Shown here: positions 43,673 through 52,494 of the stretch, in pieces
How positions within the stretch are numbered: the first letter of the stretch is position 1
Layout of the letters: every line of letters starts with the position of its first letter
NCBI RefSeq assembly: GCF_015999245.1
Contig: NZ_JAEAMR010000010.1
Location: forward strand, 776,087-840,086
Length of the DNA: 64,000 bases
Source of the DNA: Streptomyces sp. AV19
GTDB lineage: Bacteria; Actinomycetota; Actinomycetes; Streptomycetales; Streptomycetaceae
Direction: 5' to 3'
Program-made: the position numbers and the translations under genes
Notes under the pieces: generated by a model
Databases searched by the model: none
The model's input: only the letters and a program-made list of their open reading frames with translations
Told to the model about the DNA's origin: nothing

Positions 43673-46277
43673 CCTCCCCGCGGCGGGCCAGCGCCGCCAG
43701 CGCGGCCACCGCCACCGACTGCGCGTCGACGCCGAAGTGGCGGCGGGCGGCCTCGCGGGTGTCGGAGAGGCCGAAGCCGTCCGTGCCCAGCGACGTCCAC
43801 TCCTGCTCGACCCAGGGGGCGATCTGGTCCGGCACCGCGCGCATCCAGTCGCTGACCGCCAGCACCGGACCGGGCGCGCCGTGCAGGGCCCGCGTCACGT
43901 AGGGGACGCGGTCCTCGCCGCGCAGCCGGGCCGCGTCGCAGGCCAGCGCGTCGCGGCGCAGTTCGGTCCAGGACGGCGCGGACCAGACGTCGGCGGCTAC
44001 GCCCCAGTCGTCGGCCAGCAACCGCTGGGCCTCCAGGGCCCAGTGGACGGCCGTGCCGGAGGAGAGGAGCTGCAGGCGAGGGGCGTCGGACGGCAGATCG
44101 GCGGCGGCCTCGCGGTAGCGGTAGAGGCCCTTGAGGATGCCCTCCTCCACGCCGGGCGGCATGGCCGGCTGGACCTTCGGCTCGTTGTAGACGGTCAGGT
44201 AGTAGAAGACGTCCTCGGCCTCGGGCCCGTACATCCGCCGCAGGCCCTCGCGGACGATCACGGCGACCTCGTACGCGAACGCCGGGTCGTAGCCGATCGC
44301 CGCCGGGTTGGTGGAGGCGATCAGGTGCGAGTGGCCGTCGGCGTGCTGGAGGCCCTCGCCGGTCATGGTGGTACGGCCGGCGGTCGCGCCGACGACGAAA
44401 CCGCGTCCCAACTGGTCGGCCAGCGCCCAGAACTGGTCGGCCGTGCGCTGCCAGCCGAACATCGAGTAGAAGATGTAGAACGGGATCATCGGCTCGCCGT
44501 GCGTCGCGTAGGACGTCGCCGCGGCCGTGAAGGAGGCCAGTGAACCCGCCTCGGTGATGCCCTCGTTGAGGATCTGGCCGTCCTTCGCCTCCTTGTAGTA
44601 GAGGAGTTGGTCGCGGTCCACCGGGTCGTAGGTCTGGCCCGCGGGGGAGTAGAGCCCGGCGGTGGGGAAGAGGGACTCCATGCCGAAGGTGCGGGCCTCG
44701 TCGGGGACGACGGGGACCCAGCGGCGGCCGGTCTCCTTCTCCCGCAGCAGGTCCTTGACCAGCCGGACGAACGCCATGGTGGTGGCGATCTCCTGGGTGC
44801 CCGAGCCCTTGTGCAGCGCCTCGAAGGGCCTGGCGGAGGGCTCCGGCAGCGGCTTGGCGGTCACCTTGCGGGCGGGCGCCGGGCCGCCGAGGGCCGCGCG
44901 GCGCTCGCGCAGGTAGCGGACCTCGGGGGAGTCCTCGCCGGGGTGGGCGTACGGCACGAGGCCGTCGTCCAGCGCGCGGTCGGGGATGGGCAGCTCCAAA
45001 AGGTCCCGCAGGGCGCGGAACTCCTTGCCGGTCAGCTTCTTCATCTGGTGGTTGGCGTTGCGCGACTCGAAACCCGGGCCGAGGGTGTGCCCCTTGACGG
45101 TCTGCACCAGGACGACGGTCGGCGCGCCTCGGTGCTCGACGGCGGCCCGGTAGGCGGCGTACACCTTGCGGGGCTCGTGGCCGGCGCGCGAGGTGCGGAA
45201 GAGCTCCAGCACCTCGGCGTCGCCGAGCCCGGCGCCGAGCGCGCGCAGGGCGGAGTCCGTTCCGAAGAAGTGGTCGCGGACGTACGCGGCGTCGCGGGTG
45301 GCGTACGTCTGGAACTGGGCGTCGGGCACCTCGCGCAGCCGGCGTGCCAGCGCGCCGCCGGTGTCCCGGGCGAGGACCGCGTCCCAGGCCGAGCCCCACA
45401 GGGACTTCACCACGTGCCAGCCCGCGGCGCGGAACTGCGCCTCCAGCTCCTGCACGATCTTGAAGTTGGGGCGGACGGGGCCGTCGAGGCGCTGGAGGTT
45501 GCAGTTGATGACGAAGGTGAGGTTGTCCAGCCGCTCGCGGGCGGCGAGCGCGAGGGCGGCGGTCGACTCCGGCTCGTCCATCTCGCCGTCGCCGAGGAAG
45601 GCCCACACGCGGGAGCGCGAGGTGTCCTTGATGCCGCGGTGCTCCAGGTAGCGGTTGAAGCGTGCCTGGTAGATCGCGGAGAGCGGGCCCAGGCCCATGG
45701 AGACGGTGGGGAACTCCCACAGCCAGGGCAGCCGGCGCGGGTGCGGGTAGGAGGGCAGGCCGTCGCCGCCGGCCTCCTGCCGGAAGCGGTCCAGCCGGGC
45801 CTCGTCGATCCGGCCCTCCAGGAAGGCGCGGGCGTAGATGCCGGGGGAGGCGTGGCCCTGGAGGTAGAGCTGGTCGCCGCTGCCGTCGGCCTCCTTGCCG
45901 CGGAAGAAGTGCTGGAAGCCCGTCTCGTAGAGCCAGGCCGCCGAGGCGAAGGTGGCGATGTGGCCGCCGAGGCCGCCGCGCTGGTTGCCGCGGGTGACCA
46001 TGGCGGCGGCGTTCCAGCGGTTCCAGGCGGTGATGCGGCGGTCCAGCTCCTCGTCGCCCGGGTAGGCGGGCTCCTCGGAGGTCGGGACGGTGTTGACGTA
46101 GGGCGTCTCCAGGAGCGGCGGGAGATCCGCCCCGAGGTGCCCGGCGCGGTCGGCCATCCGCCGCAGCAGGTGGGCGGCGCGGTGCGGGCCGCCGACCCGG
46201 GCGGCGGAGTCCAGGGACTCCAGCCACTCACCGGTCTCGGCCGGGTCCAGGTCGGGCAGCTGGTCGAGTTGGGACAC
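43620..46277 (-). CDS. aceE: Pyruvate dehydrogenase E1 component, homodimeric type
   Basis: An 885-residue thiamine-diphosphate enzyme that decarboxylates pyruvate and passes the acetyl group to E2 lipoamide in the pyruvate dehydrogenase complex. Diagnostic segments are FFRGKEADGSGDQLYLQGHA, VWAFLGDGEMDEPES with downstream FVINCNLQRLDGPVRPN (ThDP/metal site), HQMKKLTGKEFRALRD, and FYSMFGWQRTADQFWALADQ. The length matches actinobacterial AceE. The GTG at 46277 follows AAAGGGG. E2 and E3 genes are not in the window. Two adjacent palindromes upstream (46396-46421) suggest transcriptional control. Confidence 0.95.
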   Translation of the reverse strand: MSQLDQLPDLDPAETGEWLESLDSAARVGGPHRAAHLLRRMADRAGHLGADLPPLLETPYVNTVPTSEEPAYPGDEELDRRITAWNRWNAAAMVTRGNQRGGLGGHIATFASAAWLYETGFQHFFRGKEADGSGDQLYLQGHASPGIYARAFLEGRIDEARLDRFRQEAGGDGLPSYPHPRRLPWLWEFPTVSMGLGPLSAIYQARFNRYLEHRGIKDTSRSRVWAFLGDGEMDEPESTAALALAARERLDNLTFVINCNLQRLDGPVRPNFKIVQELEAQFRAAGWHVVKSLWGSAWDAVLARDTGGALARRLREVPDAQFQTYATRDAAYVRDHFFGTDSALRALGAGLGDAEVLELFRTSRAGHEPRKVYAAYRAAVEHRGAPTVVLVQTVKGHTLGPGFESRNANHQMKKLTGKEFRALRDLLELPIPDRALDDGLVPYAHPGEDSPEVRYLRERRAALGGPAPARKVTAKPLPEPSARPFEALHKGSGTQEIATTMAFVRLVKDLLREKETGRRWVPVVPDEARTFGMESLFPTAGLYSPAGQTYDPVDRDQLLYYKEAKDGQILNEGITEAGSLASFTAAATSYATHGEPMIPFYIFYSMFGWQRTADQFWALADQLGRGFVVGATAGRTTMTGEGLQHADGHSHLIASTNPAAIGYDPAFAYEVAVIVREGLRRMYGPEAEDVFYYLTVYNEPKVQPAMPPGVEEGILKGLYRYREAAADLPSDAPRLQLLSSGTAVHWALEAQRLLADDWGVAADVWSAPSWTELRRDALACDAARLRGEDRVPYVTRALHGAPGPVLAVSDWMRAVPDQIAPWVEQEWTSLGTDGFGLSDTREAARRHFGVDAQSVAVAALAALARRGEVKPETIRQASSRYGLNA

Positions 46278-46395
46278 CGTTATCCCCTTTCGCGTCGCCC
46301 GGTGAGGGTGGCCGGGCCGTGCTGGCTTTTCCGTTGCGCGAAACAAAAGTTCCGTCCTGATGACGCTAGGAGCCGTACGTGTGCCGGGTCAACGG

Positions 46396-46421
46396 TTACT
46401 CGCGAGTAATGATCGATCATT
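46396..46421. promoter_or_regulatory. Two abutting palindromes upstream of aceE
   Basis: TTACTCGCGAGTAA (46396-46409) is a perfect 14-bp palindrome, and AATGATCGATCATT (46408-46421) is another that shares its first two bases. They lie about 120 bases before the aceE start and are good candidates for regulator binding; the regulator is unknown. Confidence 0.6.
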
Positions 46422-46428
46422 TCTGAGT

Positions 46429-46468
46429 GGTCGATGACGGCCGGAAGCGGTCGATGACGGCCGGAAAC
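46429..46468. repeat. 20-bp tandem repeat
   Basis: Two units of GGTCGATGACGGCCGGAA plus two bases, differing at one position, next to the aceE palindromes. Confidence 0.85.
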
Positions 46469-46793
46469 GGAATCCCTCACTTCACACGGGGTGTGGTCCG
46501 CGCGCCCGCGCCCGCGCCCCGCACACGCTTCCACCCGCCCCCCGGCCCAGGAAGACTGAGCACCGCGAGTCCCATTGGCGCGACGGGACCGGGCCCCCGG
46601 TCTTCCCCCCGAGCCGGCGGCCCGCCGCTCTGCGCCGCCGGGCGGACGGCGCAGAGCGGAGCCGCGCACCACCACGCGCACCCGGCGTCCACGGTGCGCG
46701 CACGGTGCATCCACGGTGCGGGCGGGGCCGTACGGGCGATGACCCGCACCCCGCCGTTGCGTCCCGCGGAGCGGGTGCAACGATGTGCACGTC

Positions 46794-47561
46794 ATGAGTG
46801 CAGGACAGCAGGCGGGGCAGGTACCGCGGACGTTGCGAGCCGCCGTGTTCGCGGCCGGCTGCGTGCTGCTCGCCGCCCTGGGCCACGTCCTCATGTCCGG
46901 TGTCGACGTCCCCTGGTGGGCGGTGATCGCCGCACTGTCCGGAACCGGCGGCTGCGCCTGGTTCCTCGCGGGCCGCGAGCGCGGGCCGTTGCTGGTGACG
47001 CTGGCGACCGTGGGCGCGCAGGCGGGGCTGCACTTCTTCTTCACCGTGGCGCAGAACGTCTCCCTCGCGGGGGCCTCCGCCGGCCCTGCCACCGGAACCG
47101 GAACGCCTTCCCTGCTCAGCGGAATGCTGTGCGGCTCGAACGCGACGGCCGGCACCGGCATGTCGGGGATGTCCGGTCACTCCGGCATGAGCGGCATGAG
47201 CGGCATGGATGGCATGAGCGGCATGGCCGGCATGCCGGCGCACGACGGCATGCAGATGGACATGCTGGGCATGCACGGCAGCCACGGCGCCATCGGCATG
47301 TGGTCCGCGCACCTCCTCGCCGCGCTCGTCCTGGGCGTCTGGCTGTCGGGCGGCGAACACGCCGTCTTCCGCGTCGGCCGGGCCGCCTGCGCCCGGCTCG
47401 TCGCCCCGCTGCTCGTCCTGCTCCGGGGGCCGCTGCCCACCCCCGGGCCGCCGCGCGTCCGCGCCGGCCTGGCCCGCGCCGCGCAGCGCCTGCGGCAGTT
47501 GCTGTACGCGTACGCCCTGGTCACCCGGGGGCCGCCGGCCCCGCTCGCCGTCTGCCGCTGA
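46794..47561 (+). CDS. Met/Gly/Ser-rich integral membrane protein
   Basis: A 255-residue membrane protein with three N-terminal hydrophobic helices, a loop rich in Met, Gly, Ser and His (repeats of MSGMSG and MSGMDG type, about 122-160), then another helix (HLLAALVLGVWLSGG) and a basic C-terminal part. Clustered Met and His residues are typical of copper(I)-binding proteins, and the gene is a few kilobases from a copper ATPase operon. A copper-handling role is inferred. The ATG at 46794 was chosen over GTG 46785; neither has a strong ribosome site. Confidence 0.7.
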   Translation: MSAGQQAGQVPRTLRAAVFAAGCVLLAALGHVLMSGVDVPWWAVIAALSGTGGCAWFLAGRERGPLLVTLATVGAQAGLHFFFTVAQNVSLAGASAGPATGTGTPSLLSGMLCGSNATAGTGMSGMSGHSGMSGMSGMDGMSGMAGMPAHDGMQMDMLGMHGSHGAIGMWSAHLLAALVLGVWLSGGEHAVFRVGRAACARLVAPLLVLLRGPLPTPGPPRVRAGLARAAQRLRQLLYAYALVTRGPPAPLAVCR

Positions 47562-47799
47562 GCGCGCACGCACCCGGTTCCTCTGCTGGACCGGCGGTCG
47601 GGCGTGCCCGGTGCCGACGGCGACCGGACAGGCTCACGACGTCACCGGGTGTCCCGCCGCCGCGCGCGGCCGCGCCCCCGGATTCCAGGAAGGACCCCGG
47701 GCAATGACCCCTGCCCGCACTCCTCGCGTGCCACGACGGCACGTCCCCCCGTCGGCGAACCGGCCGGCGAACCGGCCGATGAACCAACTGACAGCCCGA

Positions 47800-47976
47800 T
47801 CAGCCGAGGTCGAGCACGGCGGCCAGCACCTTCAGCCGGCGGGCCCGCTCGCCCCACCGGCCGCACTCGGCACAGCCGCGCAGGTGCGTCTCCACCGCCC
47901 GGGCTCGGACGCCCGGCGGTGTCTCCTCGCCGTCGATCCGGGCGGACACGGCGCTACGTACGTCTCTGCAATGCAC
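47800..47976 (-). CDS. Short zf-HC2-type zinc-finger (anti-sigma-like) protein
   Basis: A 58-residue protein with the HxxxCxxC core of the zf-HC2 family (HLRGCAECGRW) and an upstream Cys in VHCRDVRSAV. This family usually forms the cytoplasmic head of anti-sigma factors. Here there is no membrane helix, so it would be a soluble mini-version. It is divergent from the ECF sigma gene 61 bases away, a natural partner. The start is GTG 47976. Confidence 0.7.
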   Translation of the reverse strand: MHCRDVRSAVSARIDGEETPPGVRARAVETHLRGCAECGRWGERARRLKVLAAVLDLG

Positions 47977-48037
47977 CCCGCCATCGTCCCCGGGGCCGGT
48001 GCGCCCGGGTGCACCGGCCCCCGCCCGGGAGGCCGCC

Positions 48038-48619
48038 GTGCGTGACGACGAGACCGTGACCGCCTGGGCGCTGGCCGCGCGCGGCGGGGACGCCGACGCC
48101 GTCGAGCGCTTCATCCGCGCCACCCAGAGCGACGTCCGGCGGTACGTGGCCCGGCTGAGCGGCGACCCGCAGGGCGCCGACGACCTCCTCCAGGAGACCT
48201 ACCTGCGGGCCCTGCGTTCCCTGCCGCGCTTCGAGGGGCGTTCCTCGGCCCGCACCTGGCTGCTGTCCATCGCCCGCCGCACGGTCGTGGACCGGCTGCG
48301 GTTCCTCGCGGCCCGGCCGCGGCTGTCGGACACGGACGACTGGCAGTCGGCCGCCGAGCGCACCCAGCGCGCCGAGCTCCCCGGCTTCGACGAGGGCGTG
48401 GCCCTGTCGCAGCTGCTGGACCGGCTGCCCTACGAGCGCCGCGAGGCGTTCGTGCTCACGCAGATGCTGGGCCTGCCCTACGCGGAGGCCGCGCTGGTGG
48501 CGGGCTGCCCGGTCGGCACGGTGCGCTCCCGCGTGGCGCGCGCCCGCGAGTCGCTGATCGGCCAGCTGGAGACGGCCGAGCGGGAGGCCACGGCGCGGGT
48601 GCCGGCGCTCGCCGGCTAG
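48038..48619 (+). CDS. ECF-type sigma factor
   Basis: A 193-residue sigma-70 family factor. Region 2 contains DDLLQETYLRALRSLPRFEG and ARTWLLSIARRTVVDRLR; region 4 contains LPYERREAFVLTQMLGLPYA and GTVRSRVARARESL. The GTG start follows GGGAGG at six bases. The neighbouring short zf-HC2 protein is the likely regulator. Its target genes are unknown; proximity to copper genes hints at metal or oxidative stress. Confidence 0.88.
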   Translation: MRDDETVTAWALAARGGDADAVERFIRATQSDVRRYVARLSGDPQGADDLLQETYLRALRSLPRFEGRSSARTWLLSIARRTVVDRLRFLAARPRLSDTDDWQSAAERTQRAELPGFDEGVALSQLLDRLPYERREAFVLTQMLGLPYAEAALVAGCPVGTVRSRVARARESLIGQLETAEREATARVPALAG

Positions 48620-48734
48620 CGGCCCGGTTTCGAGATTCGGCATCGCCGATCGCATGATCGGCACCTCGCTGGTCAGGCGGTTGGTGCTGGACGTGCCTCA
48701 CGTGGTGCTGTTGAAACTCGAATCCGGCTCACTA

Positions 48735-48870
48735 GGCCGTGTCCGACGGCTCTCGACGCCGCTGCCTCGCCGGAACGGATGCTCCCTGTGCGGCAGTCGG
48801 CAGCTCACGAGGTCTGCTGCGCGACACGGGCGGCCCGCCCGGCGGCAGTTCAAGAGCCGTCGGACAGGCC
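48735..48870. mobile_element. MITE-like or IS-remnant unit
   Basis: The ends are GGCCGTGTCCGACGGCTCT (left) and, on the reverse strand, GGCCTGTCCGACGGCTCT (right); they form imperfect inverted repeats of about 20 bp enclosing 93 bases with no coding capacity. Flanks CTA and CTG are not identical. Confidence 0.5.
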
Positions 48871-48939
48871 CTGGCCCGCGCCGCGCGCGTCGAACGGGCG
48901 CGCGCCGACAGGAAAGTCGACAGGGAAGTCGACAGGAAA

Positions 48940-48970
48940 GGGGCCGCGAGGGATCACCCCTCGCGGCCCC
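48940..48970. terminator. Strong hairpin terminator of the copper operon
   Basis: 13-bp perfect stem GGGGCCGCGAGGG / CCCTCGCGGCCCC with a five-base loop, just beyond the last gene of the operon on the minus strand. Confidence 0.8.
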
Positions 48971-48985
48971 TTCGCCTTCGCACGA

Positions 48986-49489
48986 TCAGCGACGGGGGGC
49001 GCTTCCCGCCGGGACCGCCACCGCCTCCGTCCGCACGGTGCCGCTCTCGCGGAACCGCAGGACGAGCGGCAGGCGTTCGCCGGCCCGCATCCTGGGCGGG
49101 GCGGAGATCATGATGTCGGTCCCGTGCGGCGACATCTCGACCGTGCCGTGGGCGGGCACCTCCACCGAGCGCAGCATCCGCATGGTGCCGGCGCCCTCCT
49201 TGACCACCGTCCTGCTCAGCATGGCGCCGCCCGCCGTCGGGGCCTCGACGGACAGCAGTTCGTCGTCCCCGTCACCGTCGTTGCGGATCCGTACGAACGC
49301 GGCCGTGTCGTCGGTCCCGAACGGGACGAGGACGCGCGCGTCCTCCACCGACACCTCGGCCGGCCGCCCCGCGGCGCCCGAGGCGGTCCAGGCGCCGAGC
49401 CCGCCGAGGGTCACGGCGCAGGCGACGGCGGGGACGAGCGCCGCCTTGGCGGTGCGGACCAGGGAGTCGCGGATCGGGGAGTCCTTCAT
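48986..49489 (-). CDS. PCuAC-type copper chaperone
   Basis: A 167-residue secreted or membrane-tethered protein: an N-terminal hydrophobic helix (about 15-36) is followed by a PCuAC domain. Potential copper ligands are Met and His residues in GAMLSRTVV, MRMLRSVEVPAHGTVEMSPHG and DIMISAPP, though the canonical H(M)x10Mx21HxM spacing is only partly kept. In other bacteria PCuAC proteins deliver copper to cytochrome oxidase. The ATG overlaps the stop of the copper ATPase gene, so it is the last gene of that operon. Confidence 0.82.
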   Translation of the reverse strand: MKDSPIRDSLVRTAKAALVPAVACAVTLGGLGAWTASGAAGRPAEVSVEDARVLVPFGTDDTAAFVRIRNDGDGDDELLSVEAPTAGGAMLSRTVVKEGAGTMRMLRSVEVPAHGTVEMSPHGTDIMISAPPRMRAGERLPLVLRFRESGTVRTEAVAVPAGSAPRR

Positions 49490-52065
49490 CGCGCGGCCTT
49501 TCCGTGAGCGGTGCTACGAGGGGTACGGGCCGGGCCGCGCCGGGCGGGCGTCGGCTGCCAGCCGCGCAGGCGCAGGCTGTTGGCCACGACGAGGACGGAA
49601 CTGGCCGACATCGCGGCCGCCGCGACCATCGGGCTGAGCAGCCCGACGGCGGCCAGCGGCACGGTGACCATGTTGTAGCCGAAGGCCCAGGCCAGGTTGG
49701 CGCGCACGGTCACCGAGGTGCGCCGGGCCAGGCGCACCGCGTCGGCCAGGACGCCCATGTCCTCGCGCACCAGCGTCACGTCGGCCGCGCCGATGGCCGC
49801 GTCGGTGCCGCTGCCCATGGCGATGCCGAGGTCGGCGCCGGCCAGGGCGGCGGTGTCGTTGACGCCGTCGCCGATGACCGCGACCAGGTGGCCCCGGGCC
49901 CGCAGCTCGCGGACGAGCGCGGCCTTGCCCTCGGGGGTCATCCGGGCGTGCACCTCGTCGATGCCCAGCTCGGCGGCGACGGACCGGGCCGCGGCCTCGC
50001 TGTCGCCGGTGGCGAGCACGGGCCGCAGGCCGAGCCGCTTGAGGTGGTCGCAGGCGCGGTAGCTGCCGGCCCGCACGGTGTCGCCGAGGGCGATCACGGC
50101 CTCCGCCGTGCCGTCGATCCGGACGAGGACGGCGGTGTGGCCGTGCCGGTCGGCCTCGGCGGCGGCCTCGGCGAGGGAGGCGGGGAGGGGCGCGTGCTCG
50201 TCGGTGCGGGCCCGGGCGCCCGGGGTGCCGCTGTCCGCGGCGGGACCGGTTTCGCCGGTGGCCGTGCCGGTTCCGTTCGCGGTGGCCGTGCGGCGTGCCT
50301 CCGGCGCGGCACCGCTCATCGGTGCGGCTTCGCCTGTCGGTGCTGCTTCGTTCGCCGACGCGGCCTCGCCTGCCGCAGAGGCGGCGTCCGCCGGCCCGTC
50401 GGCGCCTGTCGGGGCGGGAGCGCCGGAAGGACGCGGCGTACCTGCCGCAGAGGGGGCGTCCGCCCCCGCCGGCGCCCCGTCCGCGCGGACCACCTCCACC
50501 AGGTGCCCGTCCACCCGCGCCCGTACGCCCACGCCCGCCGTGGCCGTGAACTCCCCGGCGCGCGGCAGCGGTTCCGCGCCCGCCTCCGCCGCGCCGTGCG
50601 CGTGGACCGCCCGGCCCACGGGGTGTTCCGAACCCGCCTCCGCGGCCGCCGCCAGACGCAGCGCCGCCCCGTCCCCGACGCCGTCGGGGCGGGCCGTCAC
50701 CGCCGTGACCGCCATCGAACCGGTGGTCAGCGTGCCCGTCTTGTCCAGCACCACGGTGTCCACCCGGCGCAGCCCCTCCAGGGCCTGCGGGCCGCGGACC
50801 AGGATGCCCAGGCCCGCGCCCCGGCCCGTCGCCGCCAGCAGGGCGGTCGGGGTGGCCAGGCCCAGGGCGCAGGGGCAGGCCACGACCAGCACCGCGACCG
50901 CTGCGGTGATCGCCGCCTGGGGGGAGGCGTCCGCGCCCAGCCAGAAGCCCAGCACCGTCACGGCCACGGCCAGGACCGCGGGGACGAAGACGCCCGCGAC
51001 CGCGTCGGCGACCCGCTGCACCCGGGCCTTGCCCGCCTGCGCGTCCTCCACCAGCTTGGCGATCCGCGCCAGTTGGGTGTCCGCGCCGACCGCACCGGCC
51101 CGTACCTCCAGCAGCCCGCCGGAGTTGACCGCGCCGCCGACCACGGCCGTGCCCGGACCCGCCTCTATGGGCGCGCTCTCGCCCGTGACGAGGGACAGGT
51201 CCAGTGCCGAACTGCCGGACACCACCGTGCCGTCGGTGGCCACCCGCTCGCCCGGCCGGACGACGAAGCGGTCGCCGACCCGCAGTTCAGCGATCGGGAT
51301 CCGCCGCTCGGAGCCGTCCTCCGCCCGCACGACGACGTCCTTGGCGGCGAGCGAGGCGAGCGCCCGCAGCGCGGAGCCCGTCCCGTGCCGCGCCCGGGAC
51401 TCCAGGAGCCGTCCGGTCAGGACGAACAGCGGTACGGCGACGACCGCTTCGAGATAGACGTCCGCGGTGCCGGGCATGCCCGAGGGCCACAGGCTGAACG
51501 GCATCCGCATGTCCGGATCCCCGGCGCCGCCGAAGAACAGGGCGTACACCGACCAGGCGTAGGAGGCGAGGACCCCGAGCGAGACGAGGGTGTCCATCGT
51601 CGCCGTGGAGTGCCGCAGCCCGCGCAGGGCCCGGGAGTGGAAGGGCCAGGAGCCCCAGGCCGCGACGGGCGTGGCGAGGGCGAAGCACAGCCACTGCCAG
51701 TTGCGGAACTGCAGGGCCGGGACCATGGACAGCACCAGCACCGGCACCGACAGCAGAGCGGTGATCAGCAGCCGGGCCGACGGCGGGGGCTCGTCCCCGG
51801 CACCGGCGGAGCCGTCGTCCTCCGCCTCGGGGGGCTCGGGCAGGGCCGCCGTGTAGCCGGCGCCCTCCACCACCTTCATCAGCTCCTCGGCGGAGACGGC
51901 CGACGGGTGGCTGATCCGCGCCCGTCCGGTGGCCAGGTTGACGCTCGCGGTCACCCCCTCCAGCCGTCCGAGCTTCTTCTCGACGCGCGCCACGCAGGCG
52001 GCACAGGTCATGCCGCCGACGAGGATCTCGGTCTCGGCTGCCTCGGCCGTGGTCGGGGCGCCCAT
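49486..52065 (-). CDS. copA: Copper-transporting P1B-type ATPase with low-complexity insert
   Basis: An 859-residue copper exporter of the cytoplasmic membrane. It has an N-terminal metal-binding domain (GGMTCAACV, Cys21 and Cys24), the transmembrane CPC motif in ACPCALGLATP near 397, the phosphorylation site DKTGTLT near 442, SEHP in the nucleotide domain, and GDGVNDTAAL. Between residues about 528 and 627 lies an Ala/Gly/Thr/Pro/Glu-rich segment (for example GEAASANEAAPTGEAAP) absent from typical members of about 750 residues. It interrupts the nucleotide-binding domain but keeps the frame. The start overlaps the preceding small gene by one base. Confidence 0.93.
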   Translation of the reverse strand: MGAPTTAEAAETEILVGGMTCAACVARVEKKLGRLEGVTASVNLATGRARISHPSAVSAEELMKVVEGAGYTAALPEPPEAEDDGSAGAGDEPPPSARLLITALLSVPVLVLSMVPALQFRNWQWLCFALATPVAAWGSWPFHSRALRGLRHSTATMDTLVSLGVLASYAWSVYALFFGGAGDPDMRMPFSLWPSGMPGTADVYLEAVVAVPLFVLTGRLLESRARHGTGSALRALASLAAKDVVVRAEDGSERRIPIAELRVGDRFVVRPGERVATDGTVVSGSSALDLSLVTGESAPIEAGPGTAVVGGAVNSGGLLEVRAGAVGADTQLARIAKLVEDAQAGKARVQRVADAVAGVFVPAVLAVAVTVLGFWLGADASPQAAITAAVAVLVVACPCALGLATPTALLAATGRGAGLGILVRGPQALEGLRRVDTVVLDKTGTLTTGSMAVTAVTARPDGVGDGAALRLAAAAEAGSEHPVGRAVHAHGAAEAGAEPLPRAGEFTATAGVGVRARVDGHLVEVVRADGAPAGADAPSAAGTPRPSGAPAPTGADGPADAASAAGEAASANEAAPTGEAAPMSGAAPEARRTATANGTGTATGETGPAADSGTPGARARTDEHAPLPASLAEAAAEADRHGHTAVLVRIDGTAEAVIALGDTVRAGSYRACDHLKRLGLRPVLATGDSEAAARSVAAELGIDEVHARMTPEGKAALVRELRARGHLVAVIGDGVNDTAALAGADLGIAMGSGTDAAIGAADVTLVREDMGVLADAVRLARRTSVTVRANLAWAFGYNMVTVPLAAVGLLSPMVAAAAMSASSVLVVANSLRLRGWQPTPARRGPARTPRSTAHGKAAR

Positions 52066-52265
52066 CAGTGGCCCATTCCGGGCATATCATCCATACCGCC
52101 GCCGGAGCCCCCGTCGGACGCCGGGCCGCCGCCGCTGCGGTGCAGGCCGGGGGAGACGGGGCCGGCGGCCGACCCGGCGGCGTACGCGACGCCGAACAGG
52201 GCGGCCAGCAGCAGGACGAAGCCGCAGAGCGCGGCGTAGGGGGCGAGGGATTGACGAGCGGTCAT
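52065..52265 (-). CDS. Small membrane protein with Met/His-rich tail
   Basis: A 66-residue protein with one N-terminal transmembrane helix (YAALCGFVLLLAALFGVAYA) and an exposed tail ending GGGMDDMPGMGH, a likely copper-binding sequence. It is the first gene of the copper operon and its stop overlaps the copA start (TGATG), so it is translationally coupled. It may be a copper carrier or accessory subunit for the ATPase (inference). I do not recognise a named family. Confidence 0.75.
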   Translation of the reverse strand: MTARQSLAPYAALCGFVLLLAALFGVAYAAGSAAGPVSPGLHRSGGGPASDGGSGGGMDDMPGMGH

Positions 52266-52494
52266 CGTGGCATCGTGGCACGCCCGGGGCGGTCGGGGAG
52301 GCCCGGATCCGCCTGCCCGGCGCGTGAGGATTGTCCCTTCCGCTTCCGGGAACCCGGGGGCCCCTCCGGACGACTACCTGAGGATTGAGGGGGTCGGCGG
52401 GAGCCGTCCGGAATCCGGACACGAGGGGCGGGAACCAGCCGGCACCACCGTACGACTTCCTGGGGGTCCACGACTTCCCGAGGAGAGCACCACC
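52266..52494. promoter_or_regulatory. Divergent promoter region, copper operon / P450-isonitrile operon
   Basis: The 229 bases between divergent starts contain a direct repeat TGAGGATTG (52325-52333 and 52379-52387, 54 bases apart). No CsoR-like palindrome of the TACCCC...GGGGTA type is seen. Shared control by one regulator is possible. Confidence 0.4.

Larger units (their letters stand above)
46278..46793. other. Divergent intergenic region, aceE / Met-rich membrane protein
   Basis: The gap is 516 bases. The aceE-proximal part contains the palindromes at 46396-46421 and a 20-bp tandem repeat (46429-46468). The remainder is very GC-rich with no convincing gene. Confidence 0.6.
48620..48985. 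other. Intergenic region with MITE-like element and terminators
   Basis: The gap holds a hairpin 48645-48662 (GCCGATC/GATCGGC, likely end of the sigma transcript), a 136-bp unit with terminal inverted repeats (48735-48870), a short repeat of GTCGACAGG-like units near 48905-48940, and the terminator at 48940-48970. No gene is seen. Confidence 0.6.

Noticed and set aside
43429..46227. 932-codon open frame overlapping aceE in another frame
   Set aside because: Out-of-frame shadow with Arg/Pro/Gly-rich composition; the E1 frame is well conserved.
49504..52239. 911-codon plus-strand frame over copA
   Set aside because: Shadow; all P-type ATPase motifs are on the minus strand.
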